From an uncultured Eubacteriales bacterium (GTDB lineage: Bacteria; Bacillota; Clostridia; Christensenellales; Borkfalkiaceae): a DNA stretch of 23,838 nucleotides. Where the stretch lies: positions 1-23,838 of the forward strand of contig UQTB01000030.1 in NCBI GenBank assembly GCA_900543915.1, in the 5' to 3' direction. The position numbers were made by a program, and so were the translations under genes. This document shows, piece by piece, positions 14,621 to 22,016 of this stretch; the first letter of the stretch is position 1; each line of letters starts with the position of its first letter. The notes beneath the pieces are model-generated. The model worked only from the letters and a program-made list of their open reading frames with translations. It searched no databases and was not told where the DNA came from.

Positions 14621-14833
14621 TCAGTCGGGATCAGCCATGCCGTCCGTCAGAAATTCAAACGATACGTTCAGAACTTTCATGATGCGCCTGACGAATTGGA
14701 GGGAAGGGACGGTTTTGCCGTGTTCCAGGCGGCTGACATACTGCTGAGAAGTTTGCAGCAAGCTCGCGAGCTTTGCCTGCGTATACTGATACTTCTCCCG
14801 TGCTTCTTTCAGATTTTGTCCAAATGCTTTCAT
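14621..14833 (-). CDS. Small XRE-family helix-turn-helix regulator
   Basis: 70 residues, almost all of it a single HTH domain: FGQNLKEAREKYQYTQAKLASLLQTSQQYVSRLEHGKTVPSLQFVRRIMKVLNVSFEFL. The TQAKLASLLQTSQQYVSRLEHG part is a standard HTH_3/Cro-CI pattern (recognition helix SQQYVSRLEHG). No effector or dimerisation domain. The ATG at 14833 is the natural domain start; the frame is open for another 56 codons upstream, but that AT-rich extension is unlike any HTH N-terminus. No ribosome site is obvious, only AGAATAAG, so translation may be weak or leaderless. Convergent with the serpin gene; its target is unknown. Confidence 0.85.
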   Translation of the reverse strand: MKAFGQNLKEAREKYQYTQAKLASLLQTSQQYVSRLEHGKTVPSLQFVRRIMKVLNVSFEFLTDGMADPD

Positions 14834-15300
14834 AACGCTTATTCTACATAGAAAAAAGGGGCTTTGGACCCAATAAGCACGCGAATATGTAAAAATTGTC
14901 GAAATTAGATTATTTTTAATCAAAAAATAATACTTAAAATGTATTTGAGAGAAAGAACTTATTGATCGCCGGAACTTTCGGCGCCGCAACAGATCGGGCA
15001 ATTTCAGTTATCCGATTTGTCAGGGCTTGCAAAAAGGCGGGCAGACAAAACAACGCGGAAAGGGGAATTTAAAGTTTCGGACAGTCGGTTAAAAGGGCGC
15101 GGCGGCGCGCAAGCTGCACTTTTGGATCTCCGTCAAAGAGATTTTTCTGTTCTCCTTTTTCAGGGCTGCATACAATATTTTTTTAAGATGGTTATTTGAA
15201 TCTTTCATTTGAGACTTGCTTTTTGCTCTGTTATGGTAGGCGCGCTTCTGCTTTTTGATGGGGCATCTCTCTCTTTTGAACCCGCGGCTATGGAGGGGAA
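14834..15300. other. Long gene-free stretch
   Basis: About 470 bases with no credible gene. One short open frame on the plus strand (15017-15199) starts at a rare codon, has no ribosome site and an unlikely composition. Base composition drifts from AT-rich (14870-14950) to mixed. A weak promoter-like pair TTGAGA and TATGGT at 15210-15240 is not enough to propose an RNA. Confidence 0.5.
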
Positions 15301-15337
15301 TATAAAACGGCAGCCCGCATGAATATGCGGGCTGCCG
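15301..15337 (-). terminator. Terminator of the 1018-residue lipoprotein gene
   Basis: Perfect 13-bp stem CGGCAGCCCGCAT (15308-15320) / ATGCGGGCTGCCG (15325-15337), GAAT on the plus-strand loop, followed on the minus strand by TTTTATA. Confidence 0.85.
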
Positions 15338-15360
15338 GATTAAATTGTTTTGCGGGAAGG

Positions 15361-18300
15361 TTAATCGTAGGGCGTAAAGCCGAATGACTGCGTACCGTCT
15401 GCCGCGACAGTGATGCGCACGCTCATGCCGATCGTCGGAGCGATGTCAAGGATCAGTTCGCCCGCGGCATTGCGCGAGACCGTATAGCGCGTGAGGCGCG
15501 TCTCGGAAGAGCCGTCGTCCGCGGCAAGGTAGAAGAGGGGCATTTTTCCGCCCGCTTTGGAAACGCACGTCAGCGTGTAGGTGTCGCCGTATTCCTCGTC
15601 CACGATCTTCTGTTCGCCGGAGAAAGCGAATTTCGCGTAATCCCAGTCGGGGGCGGCGTCTGCCGTCGTGCCGCTGACGTAAACCACGCCGTCGTCGGCG
15701 GAGATAGTCAGTGTGCCGTCTTTCAAGGTGAAGGTATAGGTGGTGGGCATAAACCAGCCGTACTCGACGGAAAGCTGCTGATTGCCGTCCCGGTCGAAGG
15801 AGAGAGAGACGCCGTCCGCCTCAGAACCGTCCACCGTGACCTCCAGCGAAGCCGGCGCGTTGACGGATTCCGCTGCGGCGCTGACGATGATTTCCGTCTC
15901 TGTTCCGTCCTCGTCCGTCAGCGTGTACGTTCCGACAAAGTTTTTGGGCGTCAGCGTGCGCTTATAGCAGAGTACTGGGTCATACTCGTCCTCGACGACG
16001 GAAGCGGTGCCGTTTTCAAAGGTTATCGTAATTGTATACGAGCCGAAAATTGATTTAATTTCCTGGGTGCCAGTTATTTTTCCGCCCTCGATTACTGTGG
16101 AGTCGAAACTTTCCGGCGTATCGCTTTCTTCCAGTCCCCATTCATTATAGCGGTACTGTCCGTTTGCGAGCAACTCCAAGACAGAGACGCCGTCCGCATC
16201 GTAGTAGACGCCCGCCGCGTCGGCAACCGCGGTTTTTTCGAGGTTGATATAGTCGCTCATGCCGTCCGAAATCCGCGTGCCGGGTTCCTCGCAGTAGAGG
16301 TTCTTTTCAAAGGCAATCCCCGCTGCTTCGCGGTAAGAGACGACCAGTGTGCCGTTCTTTTCGCGCGTGAGCGCATAGGAGTAGCTCTCGGACTTCGTCG
16401 CTTCGGGGGAAGCGGAGTAATCTGCGGAGACAATCGTCAGCGTGCCGTCCGCGCCGAACGAGATACTTTCATCGACGATCTCGCCCTTCAGCGTATAGGA
16501 AGTGCCGAGGAGCTTCTGAAATTCCGCATGGGAGACGAACGTGGCGCTGAAAGTCTCTTTGCCGTTTTCAGCGCCCTTCAGGCAGAGGTACGGCTGATCA
16601 AAGTAGGCATAGAGAAGATAATCCCGTTCCGTCCCGTCGAAATTTGCGAGGAAGGAGAGAGAGGGGAATTCCGCCGCCGTTGCCGCGTTGACCGTGTAAT
16701 TCCAGAGGAAAGCGAAGTCGTCCGCATTGTCGTTGAAACGGACGGTGTTGTTTTCGTAGTCGACAGAGAGCGTGACCGGATGCGTGCCGCCCGTCGTGAA
16801 ACAGTCGTCTTTGCCGGAAAGCCCCGCGCCGAAACGAAGTGCAAGCGCGGAGGCCGCTTCTTCCGTATAGTATCCGGCACGTGCTTCGTAGGTGCCGAAA
16901 TCGGTTTTTTCGAGGAGCGCGAGTCCGCCTTCCGTCGTCCATACGAGATAACGGCCGTTTTCAAGGGCGAGCGCGATAGTGCCCAGCGTTTCCATGCCTT
17001 TGGGCGGATCGATCTCGCCGCGGTCGAAATCGGTCAGCACGGTGAATCGGCTTTGTATGCGCTCTGTTCCGATCTGCACGGCGCCCGTCTCATCTACCAC
17101 CAACGTCTCGTTGTTATTGGAGTAAGCGCCGGTAAACTGATCCGCCGCTTCTTTGGCGACGAAATAGGCCTTTTCGGCTTTTGTTTCGAGGGAGATCGCA
17201 AGGCTGTTGTTCTCCACGGGGCGGAGCGTATAGGTTGCGGCGTCCGTCGAAAAGCGGAAGACGATTACGTCATTCTCGATCGCGGGGAGCAGGGGATAAT
17301 CGGCGCCTCCGTATACGACGGTATCCGGATTGGGGAAGGAGATCACCGTCTCGCCCATCCAGCTGCCGGAAATCCAGGCGCTGTCATAGGCGTAGAGTTT
17401 TTCGCGGCCGTTCGGGCCGTATTCGTAAATGCCGTCCAGCGCGTAAACGAGGGTGTATTTTGCACCGTTCTGCTCATAATAAACGCCCGCGCCGTGTTCG
17501 CCGCAACCAACGGAGTAAGTCTCTTCCGTTCCGTTCGCATACAGAACGCCGTCGGCGCCGAAGCGTATGCTTTTGCCGCTCTCGCCCACATACGATCCAT
17601 GAAACAGCGCGTCCGAGGGGAGATATTCGAGCGATTCCTCGGCCAGCCAGACGTTGCCCGCCTCGTTGATCGTATATACGACGCCGGTCACGGATACTTC
17701 AAAGGCGACGTATCCCGCGCCGTTTTCGTCGAAGAGAAGCCTGGTGACGGCGGCATAGAGCATATCTTCGTCGTAGCTGCCGTCCTCATAAAGAAGGGTC
17801 CAGCCGAAGTTCCCTTCGGAGTCCATATCGGCGATAAAGAGCGTAAACGTCTCTTCATCCGTCGTCCATGCCCCGGCAAATCGGTCGGGCGCAGGGAGAA
17901 AGGTCTTCTCGGGATCGGCGTCGGGGGAGGCCGAGGGGCGGCGCATTTCGAGCGCGCCCGCCGCGTTCAGACTGAGGTCGTATTCTCTGCCGTCCACCGT
18001 GCAGAAAATGACCGTTTCGCTCCCTTCTCCCTGAATCGCGGTAATTTTTAATTCTGCATCCGTCAGCGTTTTCTCTTCGAGATCCAGAACTTCACCGCCG
18101 TTGACCCAGCGGATGGCGTAAGCGCCGAGTTCGATGCGCGGTTCCAGAACCGCGGTAAGTTCAACGTCCTTTTCGACGTTGAACGTGTAGGGATTATCAG
18201 TGGAAATCTCTTTCCCGTCTGCCGTCCAGCGGACGAATTCCTCGTTTTCGCCCACGGTCGCGGTGACGGTGCACTGCGCGCCTTTTTCAAACGTGCCGCC

Positions 18301-18417
18301 GCCGGTGCCGCCGACGACGGTCACAGTAAAGCTCTGCGCGGGCGTGCACGCGAGCGCGAACGCCAGAACCGCAGCGAGCACAAGGGCTGTCAGCCATTTT
18401 TTTCTTTGTTTCATCAT
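15361..18417 (-). CDS. Large secreted lipoprotein with repeated beta-rich modules
   Basis: 1018 residues (1017 if the second ATG is used). Signal peptide with lipidated Cys at 24 (ALAC). Residues about 30-92 (FTVTVVGGTGGGTFEKG ... EEFVRW) match the divergent InlB B-repeat/bacterial repeat pattern found in Gram-positive surface proteins. The rest is acidic, beta-rich and repetitive: short units starting with an aromatic-Gly pair such as FAGAW, FHGSY, ISGSW, FTGAY, LGTSY, AAGVY and FVGTY, each followed by a strand and a loop with GADG or similar, recur about every 90-130 residues. I do not recognise a family for these. A long extracellular adhesin or binding protein is a fair guess. AAGGAG lies 4 bases before the first ATG and 7 before the second, which makes the second the likelier start. 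Own promoter upstream; terminator downstream. Confidence 0.85.
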   Translation of the reverse strand: MMKQRKKWLTALVLAAVLAFALACTPAQSFTVTVVGGTGGGTFEKGAQCTVTATVGENEEFVRWTADGKEISTDNPYTFNVEKDVELTAVLEPRIELGAYAIRWVNGGEVLDLEEKTLTDAELKITAIQGEGSETVIFCTVDGREYDLSLNAAGALEMRRPSASPDADPEKTFLPAPDRFAGAWTTDEETFTLFIADMDSEGNFGWTLLYEDGSYDEDMLYAAVTRLLFDENGAGYVAFEVSVTGVVYTINEAGNVWLAEESLEYLPSDALFHGSYVGESGKSIRFGADGVLYANGTEETYSVGCGEHGAGVYYEQNGAKYTLVYALDGIYEYGPNGREKLYAYDSAWISGSWMGETVISFPNPDTVVYGGADYPLLPAIENDVIVFRFSTDAATYTLRPVENNSLAISLETKAEKAYFVAKEAADQFTGAYSNNNETLVVDETGAVQIGTERIQSRFTVLTDFDRGEIDPPKGMETLGTIALALENGRYLVWTTEGGLALLEKTDFGTYEARAGYYTEEAASALALRFGAGLSGKDDCFTTGGTHPVTLSVDYENNTVRFNDNADDFAFLWNYTVNAATAAEFPSLSFLANFDGTERDYLLYAYFDQPYLCLKGAENGKETFSATFVSHAEFQKLLGTSYTLKGEIVDESISFGADGTLTIVSADYSASPEATKSESYSYALTREKNGTLVVSYREAAGIAFEKNLYCEEPGTRISDGMSDYINLEKTAVADAAGVYYDADGVSVLELLANGQYRYNEWGLEESDTPESFDSTVIEGGKITGTQEIKSIFGSYTITITFENGTASVVEDEYDPVLCYKRTLTPKNFVGTYTLTDEDGTETEIIVSAAAESVNAPASLEVTVDGSEADGVSLSFDRDGNQQLSVEYGWFMPTTYTFTLKDGTLTISADDGVVYVSGTTADAAPDWDYAKFAFSGEQKIVDEEYGDTYTLTCVSKAGGKMPLFYLAADDGSSETRLTRYTVSRNAAGELILDIAPTIGMSVRITVAADGTQSFGFTPYD

Positions 18418-18484
18418 TGCTCTCCTTAGTTTTGTCCTGCCGCAGAAAAATATGCCGCAGGCCTTTGAATCGGCAAGTCATATC

Positions 18485-18513
18485 ATTTTATAATAAAAGA
18501 GGGGATTTGTCAA
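18485..18513 (-). promoter_or_regulatory. Strong promoter of the 1018-residue lipoprotein gene
   Basis: Consensus TTGACA (18508-18513 on the minus strand), 17-base spacer, TAAAAT (18485-18490), 70 bases ahead of the start codon. Confidence 0.85.
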
Positions 18514-18540
18514 TCAAAACGCATCGGGACGGAAAGAATA

Positions 18541-18753
18541 GAAATAAACGCGCGTGATAAGCCTGATTTGTCTATCTGTAACGGCATAAAAAATGAAAAA
18601 AGCGTCTTTAAAATAAACGGTTTATCCTGCGACGCTTACAGCGAAACGGCGAAAGACATATGCTTTTACAGTTATAACGGCGCCTGGGCGGAAGACATCG
18701 ATCAGGAGGAGATTCCCCGCGTGAAAGAAAAGCACGCGATAGAGGCGTGGTAA
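18541..18753 (+). other. Open frame without a start, possible gene remnant
   Basis: The plus-strand frame ending at TAA 18751-18753 is open from before 18480 and has the codon choice of a real gene toward its end (YNGAWAEDIDQEEIPRVKEK). There is no ATG with a ribosome site and it overlaps the lipoprotein promoter. It may be the 3' end of a lost gene; I do not recognise the family. Confidence 0.25.
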
Positions 18754-18771
18754 AAAAAGGCTTTGCCGATG

Positions 18772-18866
18772 CACAAAAAAGAGAAGGAAAAGCAAGGATA
18801 GAAAAGGAAAAAGAGCAATAAGAAAGTGGAGCAAGACAAAGGAGAAGAAAGGAAAGCGCAGAAAAG
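18772..18866 (+). repeat. Purine-rich tract
   Basis: About 95 bases, almost only A and G on the plus strand (AAAAAAGAGAAGGAAAAGCA type), with no reading frame. Its opening GATGCACAAAAAAGAG closely matches GATATACAAAAAAGAG at the start of the purine tract at 23687. Confidence 0.7.
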
Positions 18867-18960
18867 CCCCTTTTACGGGCAGCAAGTAACCAATGCATGG
18901 CTGGCAGGCCAACTAAATAACGCATTTGCGTTATGCCAGTGAACAAGGGCTATGCCCGAA
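18867..18960. repeat. Nested palindromes in gene-free DNA
   Basis: CTGGC (18901-18905) pairs with GCCAG (18935-18939) around an inner 8-bp perfect stem ATAACGCA (18917-18924) / TGCGTTAT (18927-18934). A further GGGC-TAT-GCCC hairpin is at 18947-18957 and GCCC/GGGC at about 18866-18880. This is more structure than a single terminator and looks like a repeated element or an RNA. Confidence 0.55.
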
Positions 18961-18990
18961 AAATAAAAACCACGTGCTTTGCACGTGGTT
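18961..18990 (-). terminator. Terminator of the MerR-regulated operon
   Basis: Perfect 10-bp stem AACCACGTGC (18968-18977) / GCACGTGGTT (18981-18990) with a 3-base loop. On the minus strand the stem runs into TTTTTATTTTT. Confidence 0.85.
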
Positions 18991-18992
18991 GA

Positions 18993-19844
18993 TTATTCAT
19001 GTTTTTGCACGATGCTGCATCGGCAGGGCCATACGCTGTCTTTGGTGAGGATGGTCTCGCCGATCGCATCTGCGGCGATGACGCCCGATTTCGGATTCTT
19101 GACGGAGAGAATTGCTCCGTCGATCTCTGCGTCGACGTCCGAATATTCAAAGGCGAGGTCCGCGTTCTCCATACGGCAGTTGACGAGTTTCAGCCGATTG
19201 CAGTAACAGAGCGGCTGCGTCCCCGTGATCACGCAGTCGATCAGCGTCAGGCGATCCGAATACCAGCCGAGATATTCTCCCCGGATGAGCGAATTTTTCA
19301 CCGTTACGTTCTCGGCGTGCCAGAATGCGTCTTTGGTGTCGAACGTGCAGTTTTCCGCAGTCATGTTTTTGACGTACTGAAAGGAATATTTCCCCGAAAA
19401 CGAGACGTGGTCAAGCTGCAGGTTTTCGGAAAGAAGGAAGGCGTATTCGCTCTCCAGAGAGGTGTTTTCAACGGTGACGCCGCTGCACTTCCAGCCGAAT
19501 TCAGGGGAGACGATATGCGCGTTTTCAATCTGTACGGCGCGGCATTCCCTGAGCGCCTTGATCCCTTCGAGCCGGCATGTTTCGATTTTGATTTGCTCGG
19601 AGTACCAGAGCGCGGCGCGGCAGCGATCCGTCATGACGACGTCTTTCAGCGCGCAGTTTTTGCAGTGCCACAGGGGATAGCGCAGGTTCATGCGGCAGCG
19701 CTCCAGGGAGACGTTTTCAGATTCCTTGAGCGCGGATTCCCCGTCCTCCTGCCCGTCGAACGCGCAGTCGATCAGGCGGACGTCTCTGGATGCGTACAGA
19801 TCCCGCTCATGCGGGAAAACTTTGTTTCTGATGATTTGTTCCAT
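18993..19844 (-). CDS. DUF3737 family right-handed beta-helix-like protein
   Basis: 283 residues, no signal peptide. The start MEQIIRNKVFPHERDLYASRDVRLIDCAFDGQEDGESALKES and the run of short strands with repeated asparagine/cysteine positions (ENVSLERC, KNCALKDV, EQIKIETC, ENLQLDHV, KNMTAENC, ENVTVKNS, DRLTLIDC, NRLKLVNC) match DUF3737, a cytoplasmic solitary beta-helix family of gut Firmicutes and relatives with unknown activity. The ATG at 19844 is chosen because it is the family start; the frame stays open upstream but overlaps the MerR gene. ACGGAA upstream is a weak ribosome site. It lies 16 bases after the MerR stop and is the last gene of the operon. Its link to a redox-sensing operon hints at a role in stress or binding of a small ligand. 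Confidence 0.85.
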   Translation of the reverse strand: MEQIIRNKVFPHERDLYASRDVRLIDCAFDGQEDGESALKESENVSLERCRMNLRYPLWHCKNCALKDVVMTDRCRAALWYSEQIKIETCRLEGIKALRECRAVQIENAHIVSPEFGWKCSGVTVENTSLESEYAFLLSENLQLDHVSFSGKYSFQYVKNMTAENCTFDTKDAFWHAENVTVKNSLIRGEYLGWYSDRLTLIDCVITGTQPLCYCNRLKLVNCRMENADLAFEYSDVDAEIDGAILSVKNPKSGVIAADAIGETILTKDSVWPCRCSIVQKHE

Positions 19845-19860
19845 GGTTGGTTCCGTCAGT

Positions 19861-20232
19861 TCACCGGAGAGATTCCTCGATGTCGATGAGCTTTTCATAT
19901 TGGTCGATTTTGCATTCCAGGCGGGAGAGGGCGGCGTTCAGCTCCGCGATGCGCGCCGCCAGCTTTTCGCGATAGCGGAGCAGGATCTGCTTGCGCGCGT
20001 CCGCCGTGCCGTTTCCCTCTCTCCACAGCGCCACATATTCGGAAAGCGCCTCGATGGGGAGCCCCGCCGTCCGCATACAGAGGATAAATTCCACCCAACC
20101 GCACGCCTTTTCGTCGTAATCGCGGATGCCGCCCGGCGTGCGGGGGATGTCTGGGATCAGCCCCGCCTTTTCATAATAGCGCAGCGTATCCGGCGAGATG
20201 CCATATCGCTCGCTCACTTCTTTCATCTTCAT
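19861..20232 (-). CDS. MerR family transcriptional regulator
   Basis: 123 residues. N-terminal winged HTH (residues 1-70): MKMKEVSERYGISPDTLRYYEKAGLIPDIPRTPGGIRDYDEKACGWVEFI, with the signature LRYYEKAGLIP. A coiled-coil dimerisation helix follows (REKLAARIAELNAALSRLECKIDQYEKLI). It has one Cys in the first part (C44) and one in the coil (C107), not the paired metal-binding cysteines of MerR/CueR, so it is closer to the AdhR/NmlR-type subfamily. The ATG overlaps the stop of the FMN reductase gene (ATGA), so the two are translationally coupled. It probably acts on the dyad at the operon promoter, controlling its own operon. Confidence 0.92.
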   Translation of the reverse strand: MKMKEVSERYGISPDTLRYYEKAGLIPDIPRTPGGIRDYDEKACGWVEFILCMRTAGLPIEALSEYVALWREGNGTADARKQILLRYREKLAARIAELNAALSRLECKIDQYEKLIDIEESLR

Positions 20233-20774
20233 GCGCCGAGGCTTTTGCCCATTTCATAGGCTTCCTGCAATAACGCGGGGCGATTTCTGACGTCTCCCGC
20301 GCCCTCCAGTCCCGTGCCGCAGAGCACTTTTTCAAAGGACACGCCGTCGAAGCAGTCCACCCAGCCCTGAATGTCCTTGATACTGCCTTCCATTGCGGCG
20401 CGGTCGTCTTCCGCGGCGGTGGAGATCAGCGCGACTTCGGTAAAATGATGCCCCGCCGTGTAGATGGGATTCATGCGGTCGAGAAAGGTCTTGAGCTGAC
20501 CTGAGACCGCGTAATAGTAGACGGGGGAAGCGAATACGACGGTATCCGCCGCGCGTACGGTTTCCATGACGTCCGTCGCGCCGTCTTTCAGGACGCAGCG
20601 CTTTAATTTCTGGCACGCCATGCAGCCGGTGCAGAAATTCAGCTTCAGATCGGCGACGCGGAGAAAGGTCACTTCGCCGCCCGCTTCCTCTGCGCCGCGC
20701 GCGAGTTCGAGGGCGAGCGTTTCGGAATTGCCGTTTTTTCTGGGGGAAGAAGAAATTACCACAATTTTTTTCAT
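20229..20774 (-). CDS. NADPH-dependent FMN reductase / iron-sulfur flavoprotein-like
   Basis: 181 residues, flavodoxin-like fold: MKKIVVISSSPRKNGNSETLALELARG is the phosphate-binding start, and SPVYYYAVSGQLKTFLDR the FMN-contacting loop. Cysteines C48, C51, C54 and C60 (NFCTGCMACQKLKRC) form the compact cluster pattern of iron-sulfur flavoprotein relatives; whether an Fe-S cluster is bound cannot be told. Role: two-electron reduction of quinones, flavins or electrophiles. The start at 20774 is chosen because AGGAGG stands 7 bases before it and MKKIVVIS is the family start; 17 extra upstream codons would run into the operator. First gene of the operon. Confidence 0.93.
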   Translation of the reverse strand: MKKIVVISSSPRKNGNSETLALELARGAEEAGGEVTFLRVADLKLNFCTGCMACQKLKRCVLKDGATDVMETVRAADTVVFASPVYYYAVSGQLKTFLDRMNPIYTAGHHFTEVALISTAAEDDRAAMEGSIKDIQGWVDCFDGVSFEKVLCGTGLEGAGDVRNRPALLQEAYEMGKSLGA

Positions 20775-20799
20775 CGATATACCTCCTTTGTCCGGAAAC

Positions 20800-20830
20800 A
20801 TTATACAACTTGGAGTTAACTCCAAGTCAA
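20800..20830 (-). promoter_or_regulatory. MerR-controlled promoter with 19-bp spacer and operator dyad
   Basis: On the minus strand TTGACT (20825-20830), 19-base spacer, TATAAT (20800-20805). The stretched spacer is the hallmark of MerR-type promoters. It contains a perfect 20-bp dyad ACTTGGAGTTAACTCCAAGT (20808-20827), overlapping the -35 box; the core CTTGGAGTTAACTCCAAG resembles, from memory, AdhR/NmlR-type operators. Confidence 0.9.
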
Positions 20831-20947
20831 ATGATTTGCACCGAAATCGGGAAATTTTTTTTAATGCGTTTGCGGTATCGAAAAAAACCGCTTTGCCGCG
20901 AAAAAAGAATCATCTGACAAAACTGCGCGCTTCTCCTTTTTAAAAAT

Positions 20948-20975
20948 TTGTGAAAATGGCAAAATATGGTAATTT
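20948..20975 (+). promoter_or_regulatory. Candidate promoter for the 133-residue protein
   Basis: TTGTGA (20948-20953), 16-base spacer, TAATTT (20970-20975), some 45 bases before the TTG start. Confidence 0.35.
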
Positions 20976-21021
20976 CAGCGCGTTTTCGGAATGAGCTATT
21001 GTGAAGGGGCGGAGAGTCTAG

Positions 21022-21423
21022 TTGATAAAAGAAGGGCTCGGAGCGCTGAAGAAAAAAATTGCGAAGATACTACGGGAATACAAGGCGCTTGACCGCGCGC
21101 GGACCTGCGGAGCGCAATGCGTTACGGTGGTGCGTTCGAGAAAGGAAGTACAAATTGACGTGGACGGCACAGTTACGGCGGTTCTTGCGGCGGCAGAGGA
21201 TTACTGCCGCGTATGCGGCCATGAGAAAGCGGAATTGACGCGCCTGTATTTTTTCGAGCGTAAGACGGAGGTCGCCGTCTCGATACGGCTCCATTTGTCG
21301 CTCAGCACGCTGAAGAGGATGAAAAGCGAAGTGACGGCGGATATCCTGCTGCTTGCCGCGGCGGCGGGAGCGTTTCCCTACGAGGAAATTTTAAGCGAAT
21401 TCAAAAGAAGAAAGGACGACTAA
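21022..21423 (+). CDS. Small HTH-like protein, possible sigma-region-4/ArpU-type
   Basis: 133 residues starting at a TTG codon, supported by GGAG 7 bases upstream and no ATG in a better place. A first helical part (MIKEGLGALKKKIAKILREYKALD) is followed by a Cys/Val-rich segment (CGAQCVTVVRSRKEVQIDVD) and then a helix pair with the pattern of sigma-70 region 4 or ArpU-type HTH: ELTRLYFFERKTEVAVSIRLHLSLSTLKRMKSEV. Similar spacing to the 132-residue protein at 10750. It ends just before the strong promoter of the sigma-factor cassette. Its role is unknown; a regulatory protein is an inference. Confidence 0.6.
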   Translation: MIKEGLGALKKKIAKILREYKALDRARTCGAQCVTVVRSRKEVQIDVDGTVTAVLAAAEDYCRVCGHEKAELTRLYFFERKTEVAVSIRLHLSLSTLKRMKSEVTADILLLAAAAGAFPYEEILSEFKRRKDD

Positions 21424-21426
21424 TTT

Positions 21427-21455
21427 TTGACTTTTTTCTTTCGCCGTGATATAAT
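21427..21455 (+). promoter_or_regulatory. Strong promoter of the sigma-factor cassette
   Basis: TTGACT (21427-21432), 17-base spacer, consensus TATAAT (21450-21455) with TGA before it. It begins three bases past the preceding stop codon and 37 bases before the sigma gene start. It is a vegetative-type promoter, with no typical ECF GAAC/-10 pair seen. Confidence 0.85.
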
Positions 21456-21491
21456 TCAAATGCTTTTTATTTTACTGAGGTTAGATGGATC

Positions 21492-22016
21492 ATGACGGCA
21501 AAAGAATTCAATCGTTGTTTGGATGCGTTACCCAATGATCGCAACGCTTTGGAAAAAATATATAACGAGTATTATCTGCAGTTGGTCTATACCGCGCTGA
21601 GCATGACGAAGAACAGAGAAGCCGCTTACGACATCGCATCCACGGTGATGCTGAAACTCGCCGGCTACCGCAGAACGGAATGGATCAACAGCCCTGCGGG
21701 TTTTCTGATCCGCATGGTGCACAACGTAACGAAGGACTATTTCCGAAAGGAAAACCGCTGTATGGAGGCGCTTCCGGAAGAAATTGCCGCCGCGAGCGAT
21801 CTGAACAGTCAGCTGTTTTACGAAGACGCGATGGATTCTTTCACCGCAGAAGAAAAGCTGATTGTGACCGAACGCCTGTGGGGTTATAAACTGAAAGAGA
21901 TTGCCAGGCGGAAGCATTATTCCTATGCGACCATCAAGAGAAGATACAGCGTGATCAAACAGAAATTAAAAGATTACGTGGAAACAAACAAGGAGATGAA
22001 TTATGAACAGAATTGA
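21492..22016 (+). CDS. ECF-type RNA polymerase sigma factor
   Basis: 174 residues. Region 2: NALEKIYNEYYLQLVYTALSMTKNREAAYDIASTVMLKLAGYR (about 18-60) with the region 2.4-like stretch AGFLIRMVHNVTKDYFRK. Region 4: FTAEEKLIVTERLWGYKLKEIARRKHYSYATIKRRYSVIKQKLKDY (about 117-162), a sigma HTH with a YSYATIKRRY recognition helix. There is no region 1 or 3, as in the ECF group. It directs RNA polymerase to special promoters; target unknown. The ATG at 21492 has GAGG 11 bases upstream, a modest site. Its end overlaps the next gene by 14 bases, the usual arrangement of a sigma factor and its membrane anti-sigma factor. Confidence 0.85.
   Translation: MTAKEFNRCLDALPNDRNALEKIYNEYYLQLVYTALSMTKNREAAYDIASTVMLKLAGYRRTEWINSPAGFLIRMVHNVTKDYFRKENRCMEALPEEIAAASDLNSQLFYEDAMDSFTAEEKLIVTERLWGYKLKEIARRKHYSYATIKRRYSVIKQKLKDYVETNKEMNYEQN

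Noticed and set aside
16528..18051. 507-codon plus-strand frame opposite the 1018-residue lipoprotein
   Set aside because: Antisense shadow; the minus-strand gene has signal peptide, ribosome site, promoter and terminator.
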